The position numbers and the translations under genes were made by a program. Under the pieces are notes generated by a model that saw nothing but the letters and a program-made list of their open reading frames with translations, made no database searches and was not told where the DNA came from. A DNA stretch of 64,000 bases, taken from the NCBI RefSeq assembly GCF_014636475.1, contig NZ_BMEL01000002.1:558001-622000 (forward strand), written 5' to 3'. This document shows positions 26,350-34,430 of the stretch, piece after piece. Within the stretch, counting starts at the first letter, position 1; each line of letters begins with the position of its first letter. The stretch is from Halobacillus andaensis (GTDB lineage Bacteria; Bacillota; Bacilli; Bacillales; Halobacillaceae).

Positions 26350-27996
26350 ATGAATCAAAGGTTAAAATACATATCGATTTATCGAATCACCATCATTGTG
26401 TGGATGTCTGTTAAGTTTCTAGTGCAAATTCTTTGGTTCAAAAATACAAAACGAATTTGGGATCAAGAAACGAAGCAGAAGTGGGAAAGTCTGCTCAGAA
26501 AGCAGGCGGAGGAATATAGAAGAAATGCAATTCGTCTAGGAGGGCTGCTCATTAAGTTTGGGCAGTTCCTCAGCTCTCGAGGAGATTTATTGCCTCAATC
26601 ATTTATTCGGGAATTAGAAGGTTTAGTCGACAGAGTAGAGCCGGTTCCTTTTGCATATTCTAAGCAGACAATCGAAGAGGATTGGGGTGTTTCTCTTGAT
26701 GACCACCTGCGTTATATTGATGAAAAGTCTATTGCTTCGGCTTCCATAGGAGAAGTTTATAAAGCAGAGCTGCATGATGGTACACCCGTAGCTGTTAAAG
26801 TACAACGCTATCGGGTGAAAGAAATCTTTCAAATGGATTTTAAAGCGCTGCGTATCGTGTTCTTTATCCTATCCAAATTTACAAAGTATGGTAAAAAAGC
26901 AGATTTGCCTGCTTTGTACAGAGAAGTAGTGGCTGTGATTACAAATGAACTTGATTTTACGATGGAATTAGATAACGGGAATCATTTTAAAAAAAGATTT
27001 AAAGACTTTGAAAATGTTTATATACCTGACTATTACAATGATTTGTCCACGAAACGCGTGCTCGTCATGGAATGGATTGAGGGCGCGAAAATAACTGATT
27101 TAGCATTTATTAATCGTCATCAAATTAATCGTGAGCGAATCGCAAAAGTGTTATTTGATTTATGTGTGGAACAGTTTTTGTTTGCGGGAATGTTTCACTC
27201 AGACCCTCACCCTGGAAATCTAATGCTAAAGCCAGACGGGACAGTCGTTATCATCGACTTTGGCATGGTGGGAGAGGTGAAGCAGCGTGATGCAAATTCC
27301 ATTCGTATGATGGTTCAGGGCTTCATTCTTGATGACTATGACCGAGTGATTGATGGTTTGTGGGAAATGGATTTTTTATTGGACAATGCCGATACGGAAA
27401 AAGTAAAAAAGATGATCAAGCAAACGACGGATATGTACTTGGATGGCGATTTTGACAAACTCGATGCTCATTTAATGAATGATATTTTAGAAGATATGCA
27501 AGAGTTTATTAAAGAACAGCCGATCCAGCTGCCAGCAGATTACGCCTTCCTTGGAAGAGCGACTTCTATCATCGTAGGCGTGCTCACTTCCGTTTACCCT
27601 CAAGTTGATTTAGTCGAGTGGGGGAGACCTGTTATTAAAAAATGGATGACAGGAGAGAATTCTACATTTTCTCTTTATAAAGATGTAGCCAAAGACACCG
27701 TTAAACCGTTAATGTCATTGCCAAGAGCCTTAATAGAGTACCTGGAGGATGGCGATAAAGAACGGGAGTGGAAAACGGAAAATCAGCAGCAGCGATTATT
27801 TCATCAGTTTTACCTCTTTTATTCATGGGTTTCGTTTCTGTTGCTTATCGGAGGGGCTGGTGGATTGATATATATGCTTCAAACTGGAGGATCACCCTAC
27901 ATGACGCTAGGGTGGATCGTGACCTCTATTGGCGGGCTGAGTTTCTTCATTATTGGAATCAAACATTTTCGTATGATCAAAAAGATAAGACAATAG
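26350..27996 (+). CDS. ABC1/UbiB/AarF family atypical kinase
   Basis: 548 residues. It carries the family hallmarks: LLIKFGQFLSSRGDLLP (KxGQ motif that replaces the Gly-rich loop), ASIGEVYKAEL, PVAVKVQR (ATP Lys), NELDFTMELDN, FHSDPHPGNLML (catalytic loop) and IIDFGMVGE (metal Asp). Two transmembrane helices close the protein. UbiB-like proteins support lipid-quinone homeostasis in membranes; firmicute members are poorly studied. The frame is open from 26281, but GGGGAG six bases before the ATG at 26350 (MNQRLKYIS) decides the start. A phasin-like gene follows after 15 bp. Confidence 0.9.
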   Translation: MNQRLKYISIYRITIIVWMSVKFLVQILWFKNTKRIWDQETKQKWESLLRKQAEEYRRNAIRLGGLLIKFGQFLSSRGDLLPQSFIRELEGLVDRVEPVPFAYSKQTIEEDWGVSLDDHLRYIDEKSIASASIGEVYKAELHDGTPVAVKVQRYRVKEIFQMDFKALRIVFFILSKFTKYGKKADLPALYREVVAVITNELDFTMELDNGNHFKKRFKDFENVYIPDYYNDLSTKRVLVMEWIEGAKITDLAFINRHQINRERIAKVLFDLCVEQFLFAGMFHSDPHPGNLMLKPDGTVVIIDFGMVGEVKQRDANSIRMMVQGFILDDYDRVIDGLWEMDFLLDNADTEKVKKMIKQTTDMYLDGDFDKLDAHLMNDILEDMQEFIKEQPIQLPADYAFLGRATSIIVGVLTSVYPQVDLVEWGRPVIKKWMTGENSTFSLYKDVAKDTVKPLMSLPRALIEYLEDGDKEREWKTENQQQRLFHQFYLFYSWVSFLLLIGGAGGLIYMLQTGGSPYMTLGWIVTSIGGLSFFIIGIKHFRMIKKIRQ

Positions 27997-28011
27997 CGAG
28001 GAGGAGTTACG

Positions 28012-28311
28012 ATGAGTTTATTACGAAAAGGTTTTTATTTAGGACTAGGAGCGGCTATCAGCGGTAAGGAGAAATTTGAAAAAGTATTAAATGAAATGGT
28101 AAGTAAAGGTGAAGTCTCTCCATCAGAAGCCAGAGAAATGTTGAATTCCTGGATGTCTAAAGGAGAAGAAAAAAATAATGAATGGAATGAACAAGCGCAG
28201 GCGCGCATGCAGGATCATGTGAAAGAGCTTGGTTTTGTGACGCGTGAAGAATATGAGCTGCTTGAGGCCAGACTGACCCGATTAGAAAACCAAAACTCGA
28301 ATGATATGTAA
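28012..28311 (+). CDS. Phasin-like small helical protein
   Basis: 99 residues, with a short hydrophobic N-terminus (RKGFYLGLGAAI) then two amphipathic helices (EKFEKVLNEMVSKGEVSPSE; EEYELLEARLTRLENQ). It resembles the phasin/PHA-granule-associated superfamily of small coiled-coil proteins often found beside UbiB-like kinases. No PHA synthase is in the window. GAGGAGG precedes the ATG, and it is the second gene of a bicistron with the kinase, suggesting a membrane or lipid-droplet-related partner. Confidence 0.7.
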   Translation: MSLLRKGFYLGLGAAISGKEKFEKVLNEMVSKGEVSPSEAREMLNSWMSKGEEKNNEWNEQAQARMQDHVKELGFVTREEYELLEARLTRLENQNSNDM

Positions 28312-28315
28312 AATA

Positions 28316-28349
28316 GCCTCCCTTTTCTGTACGATCAGAAAAGGGAGGC
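28316..28349 (+). terminator. Terminator after the phasin-like gene
   Basis: GCCTCCCTTTTCT (28316-28328) pairs perfectly with AGAAAAGGGAGGC (28337-28349), a 13-bp stem. The T-run after it is poor. The stem core CTCCCTTTTCT is repeated in the terminator at 28700-28733. Confidence 0.7.
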
Positions 28350-28700
28350 ATGTTGTCGAAAAGCTTGGACGGATGTAGACATGGGAGCGCGCGGCTCCGT
28401 CTTTTTCCATTCCTTTTTATAATAATTGACTCACGGTACCATCGTATAATGGATGGCCTGCCAGCATCTCTGATTCCATTAGGGAAAGGCATATCCGTAC
28501 ATTTTTCTAGTGATCTTTTATCGGAAAAAGGTTGGGGAAACGGCGACACTCCTATGGGAGATACGAATAAGGTGTGACCCCGTAGGGCGTATAGCCCGAG
28601 GAGGCAGACCATTCGCCCATGGAAAGGGAGCTGTTTCTCCAACCCTTTAATCTACCTAACGCCAGGAATTTTTACACAAGGTATAAAAACTTGCAGATAA
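28350..28700. repeat. Repeat-rich intergenic tract with a GACTCC-type inverted-repeat element
   Basis: No gene. AAAGGTTGGGGAAAC at 28527-28541 faces GTTTCTCCAACCCTTT at 28633-28648. The core (CGGCGACACTCCTATGGGAG, CCGTAGGGCG, CGAGGAGGCAGACC, GCCCATGGAAAGGGAG) is related to the elements at 62877 and 63085. A second short palindrome near 28368-28405 is GGACGGATG...GGCTCCGTC. Confidence 0.7.
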
Positions 28701-28735
28701 AACTCCCTTTTCTGTATTCAGAAAAGGGAGTTTTT
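28700..28735. terminator. Terminator, mainly for the Eis-like gene on the minus strand
   Basis: AAACTCCCTTTTCTG / CAGAAAAGGGAGTTT around TATT, with T/A tracts on both sides; usable in both directions. Confidence 0.85.
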
Positions 28736-28741
28736 ATTGGT

Positions 28742-29974
28742 TTAGAAAAAAGTCCAGCTTACAGGCTTATTAGGTTCTTTAAAGAGGTTAATCGCTTTTT
28801 TAATCTCATCCTCACTTCCAGAAGCCTCCGCCTTATTGTAGGCAAGAAGCTTTTGTAAAGAAATGCAGCCCATCAATAGAGAAGAAAGATCATCAATAGC
28901 TAAGGATACCGTCACCCCGTGAGATAGAGGTTCCTCGTGGCGTTCAGGCCTGCCGTGTTTGAATTGATAGGCGTACGTTTCTTGCTTGTCCATAAGAGAA
29001 TCAGTGACTTCAAAGTTTATCGCAACGGTTTGAGAACCAAAAGAATAATCCCGGATATATTCCATAAACAGTGGAACATCAATGATGCGATACATTAAAC
29101 CTGTGCCTCTTTCGTGGGTTTGATGATAAATGCGATGAATTAAACGATTGGCGTCATGCCTTGGATCATTGAGTAAAAAAGCAAAGTCATCGTCAAACGT
29201 CGGGAATATAATCGTGCTCACTTGGTCCTTTTGCTGATGAAGGAAGTTCAAGAAAGCTTGAAAGGCTGCATTGGTGTTTGCGAACCAATCAAGAATTTTC
29301 AACTCATGGGTAAAGTCGTGCTGATGCTTCATTTCATAAACGACGTACCCTTGAAGCTGTCCGTTTATCCGGCATCCGACCGTATGCGTATGGGTGAAGC
29401 CGATATGACGGAATTCATAATCTTGTTTATCGCATGCGCCATGGGTGTCCTCTGCCCAGTTGTGATAGCAGCGCTTGATCTCTTCTGTGTCACTTTCTCC
29501 TAACGGTACCACAGCTTCTGCTTCAGAATAAGAGGGTACCTGGTGAGGGGAAAAGCGGAAAACATTGAGCTGCGGACCAAATCCAAAACCCATTTTACGA
29601 TAAAAATCAGGACGAAAAGGATACAGCTGAATGAGAGGGAAGCCTTCATTCTTTGATTTTTCAATGGCGTAAGTGATCATTTTTTTGGCGATTCCCTGCT
29701 TTTTGTAAGGGAGATCCACTGCTAACGTTCCTACACCTGTGGAAGGCAGTGTTTGGCCATACACGTTCATCGGAAACATGTAATGGATGTAACCCGCCTT
29801 AAGCTTCTCTTCATCATAGCAGCCGATGTGAGAAACGGTTTCGTACTGATCCATCCGTTCTCGGTGCTTCGTCGCCTCTTTTATATCCTCTTCTTTCGTA
29901 ATTTCCATCATTGGATAGCAGCGGCTTAACATTTCAGTAAATGGCTGAAACTCTTTCATTTCCTTAAACTTCAT
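28742..29974 (-). CDS. Eis-like GNAT N-acetyltransferase with sterol-carrier-type C-terminus
   Basis: 410 residues, typical of the Eis family. The first GNAT domain has STGVGTLAVDLPYKKQGIAKKM (acetyl-CoA loop) and DFYRKMGFGFGPQ. A second, degenerate GNAT domain is in the middle. The C-terminal sterol-carrier-like domain ends in WTFF; Eis proteins use their terminal carboxylate in catalysis. Acceptors in the family range from aminoglycosides to lysine side chains; this one is unknown. AAGGAGTG decides the ATG at 29974. Its start overlaps the end of the upstream membrane-protein gene by 11 bp, indicating coupled translation. Confidence 0.88.
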   Translation of the reverse strand: MKFKEMKEFQPFTEMLSRCYPMMEITKEEDIKEATKHRERMDQYETVSHIGCYDEEKLKAGYIHYMFPMNVYGQTLPSTGVGTLAVDLPYKKQGIAKKMITYAIEKSKNEGFPLIQLYPFRPDFYRKMGFGFGPQLNVFRFSPHQVPSYSEAEAVVPLGESDTEEIKRCYHNWAEDTHGACDKQDYEFRHIGFTHTHTVGCRINGQLQGYVVYEMKHQHDFTHELKILDWFANTNAAFQAFLNFLHQQKDQVSTIIFPTFDDDFAFLLNDPRHDANRLIHRIYHQTHERGTGLMYRIIDVPLFMEYIRDYSFGSQTVAINFEVTDSLMDKQETYAYQFKHGRPERHEEPLSHGVTVSLAIDDLSSLLMGCISLQKLLAYNKAEASGSEDEIKKAINLFKEPNKPVSWTFF

Positions 29975-30701
29975 AGCTTTCACTCCTTTTTCTCGATTGT
30001 GTCCATCTATAGAATACAAGTAATAGATAAAAAACACCAAAAACGATGAGCCCTAAATTGACGTGGTAGCCCAGTCCTGTGTCGAGAAGTGCAAGAGCTG
30101 GGAACGAGGCAGGAGGCTCAGATAAGTATAAATAGTTGGTGTGAAAGATTGAATTAAAAATTCCGGCAGCTAAGGCATAAACGACGAGGTAACAATACGT
30201 TTCACACATCACTCGAAAATGAATAGGAGTAGACGTTGTTACAACGAGAAACAAGCCTGTCCACGGAATAGCCATATGATGGATGAAAAACTTCCAGTAT
30301 CGAAAATGCTCATAACCATGAGGAATTTCAGGCGTAATTAGGGCAATAACGGCTGGAAGAATTCCAATAAAGAAGTTGATTTGAATTAATTTTTTATGAT
30401 AAGTGAGCAGCGAAATCATACCGATGAGAGAGGCAGCGCCGCACAAATGAAGCGGAAGATGTTCATAAGTAGTAAAAAGGCCGTGAGTATAAGCCCAATA
30501 CTGATAACTGGCTTCAGAAAGAATAAGGGCGAAAAGCAGTGTCCATCTAACAATGGCATGTGCTTTACTACCTTTAGAAAGATTCTTTTTATAGAGAAAT
30601 AGAAGGATGACGCCTAAACCAAATAGAACGAGCATCAATAGATGACTCATCCCAAACATAATGAAGGGGTGATCGCTTCCCGGTGCAAACCATTTATTCA
30701 T
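29964..30701 (-). CDS. TIGR02206 family (YwaF-like) membrane protein
   Basis: 245 residues, about seven transmembrane helices. FTTYEHLPLHLCGAASLIGM and PHGYEHFRYWKFFIHHMAIPW carry the conserved His residues of the TIGR02206/YwaF group. Function unknown. AGGGGG lies eight bases before the ATG. It is the first gene of a two-gene unit with the Eis-like acetyltransferase, overlapping it by 11 bp. Confidence 0.85.
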   Translation of the reverse strand: MNKWFAPGSDHPFIMFGMSHLLMLVLFGLGVILLFLYKKNLSKGSKAHAIVRWTLLFALILSEASYQYWAYTHGLFTTYEHLPLHLCGAASLIGMISLLTYHKKLIQINFFIGILPAVIALITPEIPHGYEHFRYWKFFIHHMAIPWTGLFLVVTTSTPIHFRVMCETYCYLVVYALAAGIFNSIFHTNYLYLSEPPASFPALALLDTGLGYHVNLGLIVFGVFYLLLVFYRWTQSRKRSESYEV

Positions 30702-30779
30702 ATAACTAGCCCCCTAGTGGTGCAAGTGCACCTGTGCTATGATTCTATCATATTGCTTCGTCATAGAAGAGGTGGGAAA

Positions 30780-30986
30780 ATGACTAAAGTCAATTGTTTT
30801 ACGTGTCAGCACTTTCATACGACGTGGAACCCGCAATTTCCAAGAGGATGTAAAGCGTACGGTTTTAAGGGAAGAGAGATGCCCTCTCAAACCGTCTTAC
30901 GAACAACAGGCACCGCTTGTCTACAGTATGAGCGTAAAATGGTGAAAAATGCCGGTTCCACAATGGAAAAAAGTCGTAATCTGTAA
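30780..30986 (+). CDS. Small four-cysteine protein of a conserved Bacillaceae family
   Basis: 68 residues with Cys at 6, 9, 24 and 47 (CFTCQHF, PRGCKAYGF, TACLQYE), which suggests a zinc or Fe-S site. Similar short proteins in Bacillaceae have, from memory, been labelled uracil-DNA glycosylase, but this one has none of the glycosylase motifs. Function unknown. GAGGTGG lies six bases before the ATG at 30780; the longer frame from 30642 crosses the promoter region of the divergent gene and is rejected. Confidence 0.75.
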   Translation: MTKVNCFTCQHFHTTWNPQFPRGCKAYGFKGREMPSQTVLRTTGTACLQYERKMVKNAGSTMEKSRNL

Positions 30987-31081
30987 ATATATTGAAATAT
31001 CAGATTTTATATATTCTCTACAAAAAAAGTGTGGTATGCTGATGAATATTTAGAACTAGATTGAAGGGAGATGAAAAATTT

Positions 31082-32419
31082 ATGGAAAGAGAGAAGTGGG
31101 GCACGAAGCTTGGTTTCATGCTTGCTGCAATGGGATCAGCCGTCGGTTTAGGAAACATATGGCGTTTCTCTTTTGTAGCAGGTAACAATGGAGGAGGCGC
31201 CTTTTTAATATTATATCTCTTATTCGTTATTTTAATTGCTGTACCTCTTCTGCTAACTGAAGTTAGTATTGGACGTAAAGCTCAAAGTGACGTAGTAGGT
31301 TCCTATAAAAAACTGGCACCAGGAACCCCATGGTTTTTAACTGGATTCTTCGGTGTATTAAGTGCATTTTTAATTTTAGGTTTTTACAGCGTAGTGGCAG
31401 GATGGTCAATTTATTACTTTACAAATTACATTACAGGTAATTTTGCTACTCAGCCTGCAGGAGGATATGAAGGTGCGTTTGGCATGTTTATTTCTGATTC
31501 CTGGCAGCCATTGTTTTGGGTAGCATTATTTATGGCTTTAACGATTTTTATTGTTGTCAGTGGTGTTAAAAAAGGTATTGAAGCGGCTAATAAAATATTT
31601 ATGCCGATCCTTGCTATCCTATTAATTTTTCTTGCATTCTATAGTATTTCGTTAGAAGGGGCTTCAGAAGGATTGAGATTTTTGTTCTCACCAGACTGGT
31701 CAGCCTTTAGTGAACCTTCGATTTACATTGCAGCGCTAGGTCAGGCATTTTTCTCCCTTAGCTTAGGGATGGGGGCTATGCTTACGTATGGGAGCTACCT
31801 TTCTAAAGAGCATAAGCTTCCTGGGGCGACGATGGGAATTGGCTTGATGGACTCATTCTTTGCGATTATTTCAGGGATTGTTATTTTCCCTGCGGTTTTT
31901 GCTTTTGGCATTGACCCCTCATCCGGACCGCCGCTCGTATTTATTACACTGCCGAGTATTTTTGAACAGCTGCCATTTGGCGGAATTGTAGGGCTTGTAT
32001 TTTTCTTCGCCCTTGTACTAGCAGCGCTTTCGTCTTCGGTTTCAATTTTGGAAGTTCCGACGGCGTACTTTATGCGTGTATTTAATTGGTCTCGCCGCTT
32101 TACGAGTGTGCTTATGGGAGCCATTATGTTTGCACTGGGTATTATTGTTTCTCTTGGTTTTGGAATTTGGTCAGGGGTAACACCGATTGGAGATAATGGC
32201 ATTCTAGACTCTATGGATTACGTAGCCTCTAATATTCTATTGCCGCTGGGCGGCTTGACGATGGCTTTATTTGTCGGCTGGTACTTTACGAAGCAGCAAG
32301 CATTGGAAGCTACTGATTTTACTGGCTCTGCAATAGGTAATGTATGGTATATCATTATTAAATTTGTGGCGCCAATATTAATTATTCTTATTTTCTTGAA
32401 TGCTTTAGGTTTTATTTAA
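31082..32419 (+). CDS. Sodium-dependent transporter of the NSS (SNF) family
   Basis: 445 residues with about eleven membrane helices. The helix-1 signature GFMLAAMGSAVGLGNIWRFSF holds the sodium- and substrate-binding backbone (LeuT fold). GGGAFLILYL and the FSLSLGMGAMLTYGSY helix-6 region follow. Prokaryotic members carry amino acids with Na+; substrate here is not predictable. The ATG at 31082 lies 11 bases after GGGAG; an in-frame TTG at 31061 is possible but has no ribosome site. Confidence 0.9.
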   Translation: MEREKWGTKLGFMLAAMGSAVGLGNIWRFSFVAGNNGGGAFLILYLLFVILIAVPLLLTEVSIGRKAQSDVVGSYKKLAPGTPWFLTGFFGVLSAFLILGFYSVVAGWSIYYFTNYITGNFATQPAGGYEGAFGMFISDSWQPLFWVALFMALTIFIVVSGVKKGIEAANKIFMPILAILLIFLAFYSISLEGASEGLRFLFSPDWSAFSEPSIYIAALGQAFFSLSLGMGAMLTYGSYLSKEHKLPGATMGIGLMDSFFAIISGIVIFPAVFAFGIDPSSGPPLVFITLPSIFEQLPFGGIVGLVFFFALVLAALSSSVSILEVPTAYFMRVFNWSRRFTSVLMGAIMFALGIIVSLGFGIWSGVTPIGDNGILDSMDYVASNILLPLGGLTMALFVGWYFTKQQALEATDFTGSAIGNVWYIIIKFVAPILIILIFLNALGFI

Positions 32420-32427
32420 AAGCGAAG

Positions 32428-32629
32428 GCTGGGACAAAACGATAGTAATCCAAGAAAGACCCGAACAATTCATTTGAATTTGATCGGGTCTTTCTGTATT
32501 TAGCAGTCACCGCTTTGTCAACATCCTTCGCTTTCCGTGGGCACGGCCTCAGACTCCTCGGAAAGCAAAGGCTGCTTTCCTGTGGGGGCTTCGGACTCGT
32601 GCTGTCCTGCAGGAGTCTTCGTATGTTGA
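32428..32629. repeat. Composite intergenic element (hairpin plus GACTCC-type inverted repeat)
   Basis: GGCTGGGACAAAAC leads to the hairpin AGAAAGACCCGA (32453-32464) / TCGGGTCTTTCT (32484-32495), probably the terminator of the NSS gene. It is followed by an element bounded by TCAACAT (32518-32524) and ATGTTGA (32623-32629), whose core, read on the minus strand, has GACTCCTGCAGGACAGCACG and GGCCGTGCCCACGGAAAGCG. Same plan as at 19988-20244 but with the parts reordered. Confidence 0.7.
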
Positions 32630-32755
32630 CTACAATATATAGGATCCATTTTTGAATGCATTCGTCTTTTTAGATGACATTTATCGATTTGGCGCAGCCC
32701 CTTTTTGATGAAACATTTTTCTGTTTCACACGTAGGAAATAGCAGGAGGGATACT

Positions 32756-33058
32756 ATGCTGAAGTATGCAGCTATCGGCGTGTTGATGCTGTTTGGTGCT
32801 TCTGTTGCTTGGTGGGGGATGGGAGAGTGGCATTTATTTTTAAGAATAACGGCGTTTATTGCTTTGGTGCCTTTACTGTTAGCGGGGGTGTTAACAGGAG
32901 CTTTCATCAGCGGAGATCAGAATCGGGCGAATTTTTATTCGGAATCGAAAAGAGATCGAGCGTTTAAGAGCAGGTGGTCGAAACGTCTTGTTTGCGTGAG
33001 TGCACCAAGCGCATTATTTTTAATAGCTTTGTTTATTGAATATTTTGTGACGAAGTAA
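32756..33058 (+). CDS. DUF5316 family small membrane protein
   Basis: 100 residues with three hydrophobic helices (KYAAIGVLMLFGASVAWW, IALVPLLLAGVLTGAF, CVSAPSALFLIALFIEYF) separated by a basic loop with SGDQNRANFYSESKRDRA, the motif of DUF5316. Function unknown. AGCAGGAGGG precedes the ATG at 32756, which rules out the longer frame from 32705. It stands between two repeat tracts, alone. Confidence 0.8.
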   Translation: MLKYAAIGVLMLFGASVAWWGMGEWHLFLRITAFIALVPLLLAGVLTGAFISGDQNRANFYSESKRDRAFKSRWSKRLVCVSAPSALFLIALFIEYFVTK

Positions 33059-33455
33059 AATGGGCAGCTTGTAGAGGAAACATAGTTAGCTTTATTCCTG
33101 GCGCAATGAAGTGGAAAAGTTGACGAGAAAAAGTTAAGGACATACCGTGCACTTATGGAACTAGAGATGGCGGCAGGGCGTCCATTATGCGATGGTTCCA
33201 TCAGCTAGTAATGATAAAAGGAACGGGAAAAGTGGCGACTCCTGCGGGATGAGCAGACAGGAGACGAAAACGGCGCTTTTTCCCGTTCCTTTTCACCAGG
33301 CAAAAATGAAGGAAGGGTGTGAACCCATATCTTCAAGTCATCCAAGCTTCCTGCCTGAATGGGGAAGTCCTTTTTACATGCAGGATAGCCGTTGATTTGT
33401 AAACCATGTTATGATAGGTGCGGATAAGAATTATAGATAAAAGGAGTCACATGAA
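33059..33455. repeat. Intergenic tract with a short copy of the GACTCC-type element
   Basis: AAAAGGAACGGGAAAAGTG (33216-33234) faces CTTTTTCCCGTTCCTTTT (ending 33293). The core is cut down to GACTCCTGCGGGATGAGCAG and ACAGGAGACGAAAACGG. The 80 bp before it (GTGCACTTATGGAA, GCAGGGC, GGTTCC) match the bases before the element at 63085. No gene seen. Confidence 0.7.
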
Positions 33456-33770
33456 ATGGCGATTTCAAATCAAACGATACTCAAAAAGATGTCGAGTGAG
33501 ATACAAGAAGCGATGTTAAACCACGGAGAGGATTCGCGTGTGCGTGAGCATGTACGGGCGGTGAAGCTTCTGGCTGATCTCGTACTCGATGAAGGAAGCG
33601 CCTCATCTTCTTCATCTTTTGCTAGTCAGACGAGCTCGGTTCAAGAACCTACCGTAGAGGAGATCAGGAAGATGATGGGCAGCGATCAGCCTGTCCAAAA
33701 GCCTTCATCAACCGATAAACCGTCAGAAGATCATGACGATGCAAACGGAAAGTCGATTTTTGATTTTTAA
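33456..33770 (+). CDS. ywdI: YwdI family protein
   Basis: 104 residues. A helical N-terminal half (LKKMSSEIQEAMLN, VREHVRAVKLLADLVLDE) is followed by a Ser-rich linker and VEEIRKMMGSDQP, ending KSIFDF. It matches the short cytosolic YwdI proteins of Bacillus; function unknown. AAGGAGTCAC precedes the ATG. It runs 13 bp ahead of ywdK, as in B. subtilis, where ung and ywdJ also lie nearby; ung is not seen here. Confidence 0.82.
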   Translation: MAISNQTILKKMSSEIQEAMLNHGEDSRVREHVRAVKLLADLVLDEGSASSSSSFASQTSSVQEPTVEEIRKMMGSDQPVQKPSSTDKPSEDHDDANGKSIFDF

Positions 33771-33783
33771 GGAGTGACATACA

Positions 33784-34152
33784 GTGAAGATATTTTTACT
33801 ATTAGGAGCGCTGAATGGATTTCTAGCCGTAGCACTCGGTGCATTTGGAGCTCATGGTTTAGAGGGAAAGGTTTCAGCAAAAGGGTTAAGTCAATGGGAG
33901 AAAGCCGTTGATTATCAAATGTTCCATACGATGGCTTTATTCGTTACCGGATTATTAATGAGCAAAATCCAGACAGGATTATTGACCGGAGCGGGTTGGT
34001 TTTTCTTAATCGGAATTATTTTATTTTCAGGAAGCTTATACATTTATGCTCCATCTGGAATCAAAACGTTTGCCATGATTACGCCACTCGGCGGATTATC
34101 CTTTCTCATTGGCTGGATTTTGCTCGGTTATGCCGTTATTAAGCACTTTTAA
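33784..34152 (+). CDS. ywdK: DUF423 membrane protein (YwdK)
   Basis: 122 residues, four helices, with the DUF423 signature ALGAFGAHGLEGK and YQMFHTMALF near the N-terminus and TPLGGLSFLIGWILL at the end. Function unknown; the family is widespread. Start is GTG with AAGGAGTG upstream. Its stop codon shares the bases TTAA with the stop of the convergent gene at 34149. Confidence 0.9.
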   Translation: MKIFLLLGALNGFLAVALGAFGAHGLEGKVSAKGLSQWEKAVDYQMFHTMALFVTGLLMSKIQTGLLTGAGWFFLIGIILFSGSLYIYAPSGIKTFAMITPLGGLSFLIGWILLGYAVIKHF

Positions 34153-34397
34153 AAGAAGAGGATCGTTGTAAACAGAAGGATGATAACAGCACGCAGCAAC
34201 TGGCTTATACAAGAAGCAAGTTGCTGCTTTTTATATTCAATTAAACTTTCGACAAGTAAACTTATTGATAAAATATAGAACATAAAGAGGATGAGCCACT
34301 GGTTATCTAAATGAAAAATAGCAACAATAGCAAGTAAAATAGCAATACAAAGGGAAGCAACCTGTAATCGAACTAACGGTTCGTAGGGATGTCTCAT
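34149..34397 (-). CDS. Small membrane protein of unknown function
   Basis: 82 residues with three hydrophobic segments (VASLCIAILLAIVAIFHL, WLILFMFYILSISLLVESL, LLRAVIILLFTTILFF). I do not recognise the family. It is supported as a gene by AAAGGGGTGATCT just before its ATG and by filling the space between ywdK and gerQ without overlap, except for the shared stop bases 34149-34152. Confidence 0.65.
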   Translation of the reverse strand: MRHPYEPLVRLQVASLCIAILLAIVAIFHLDNQWLILFMFYILSISLLVESLIEYKKQQLASCISQLLRAVIILLFTTILFF

Positions 34398-34430
34398 TAG
34401 ATCACCCCTTTCTGGGAAAATAAGCGAAGG

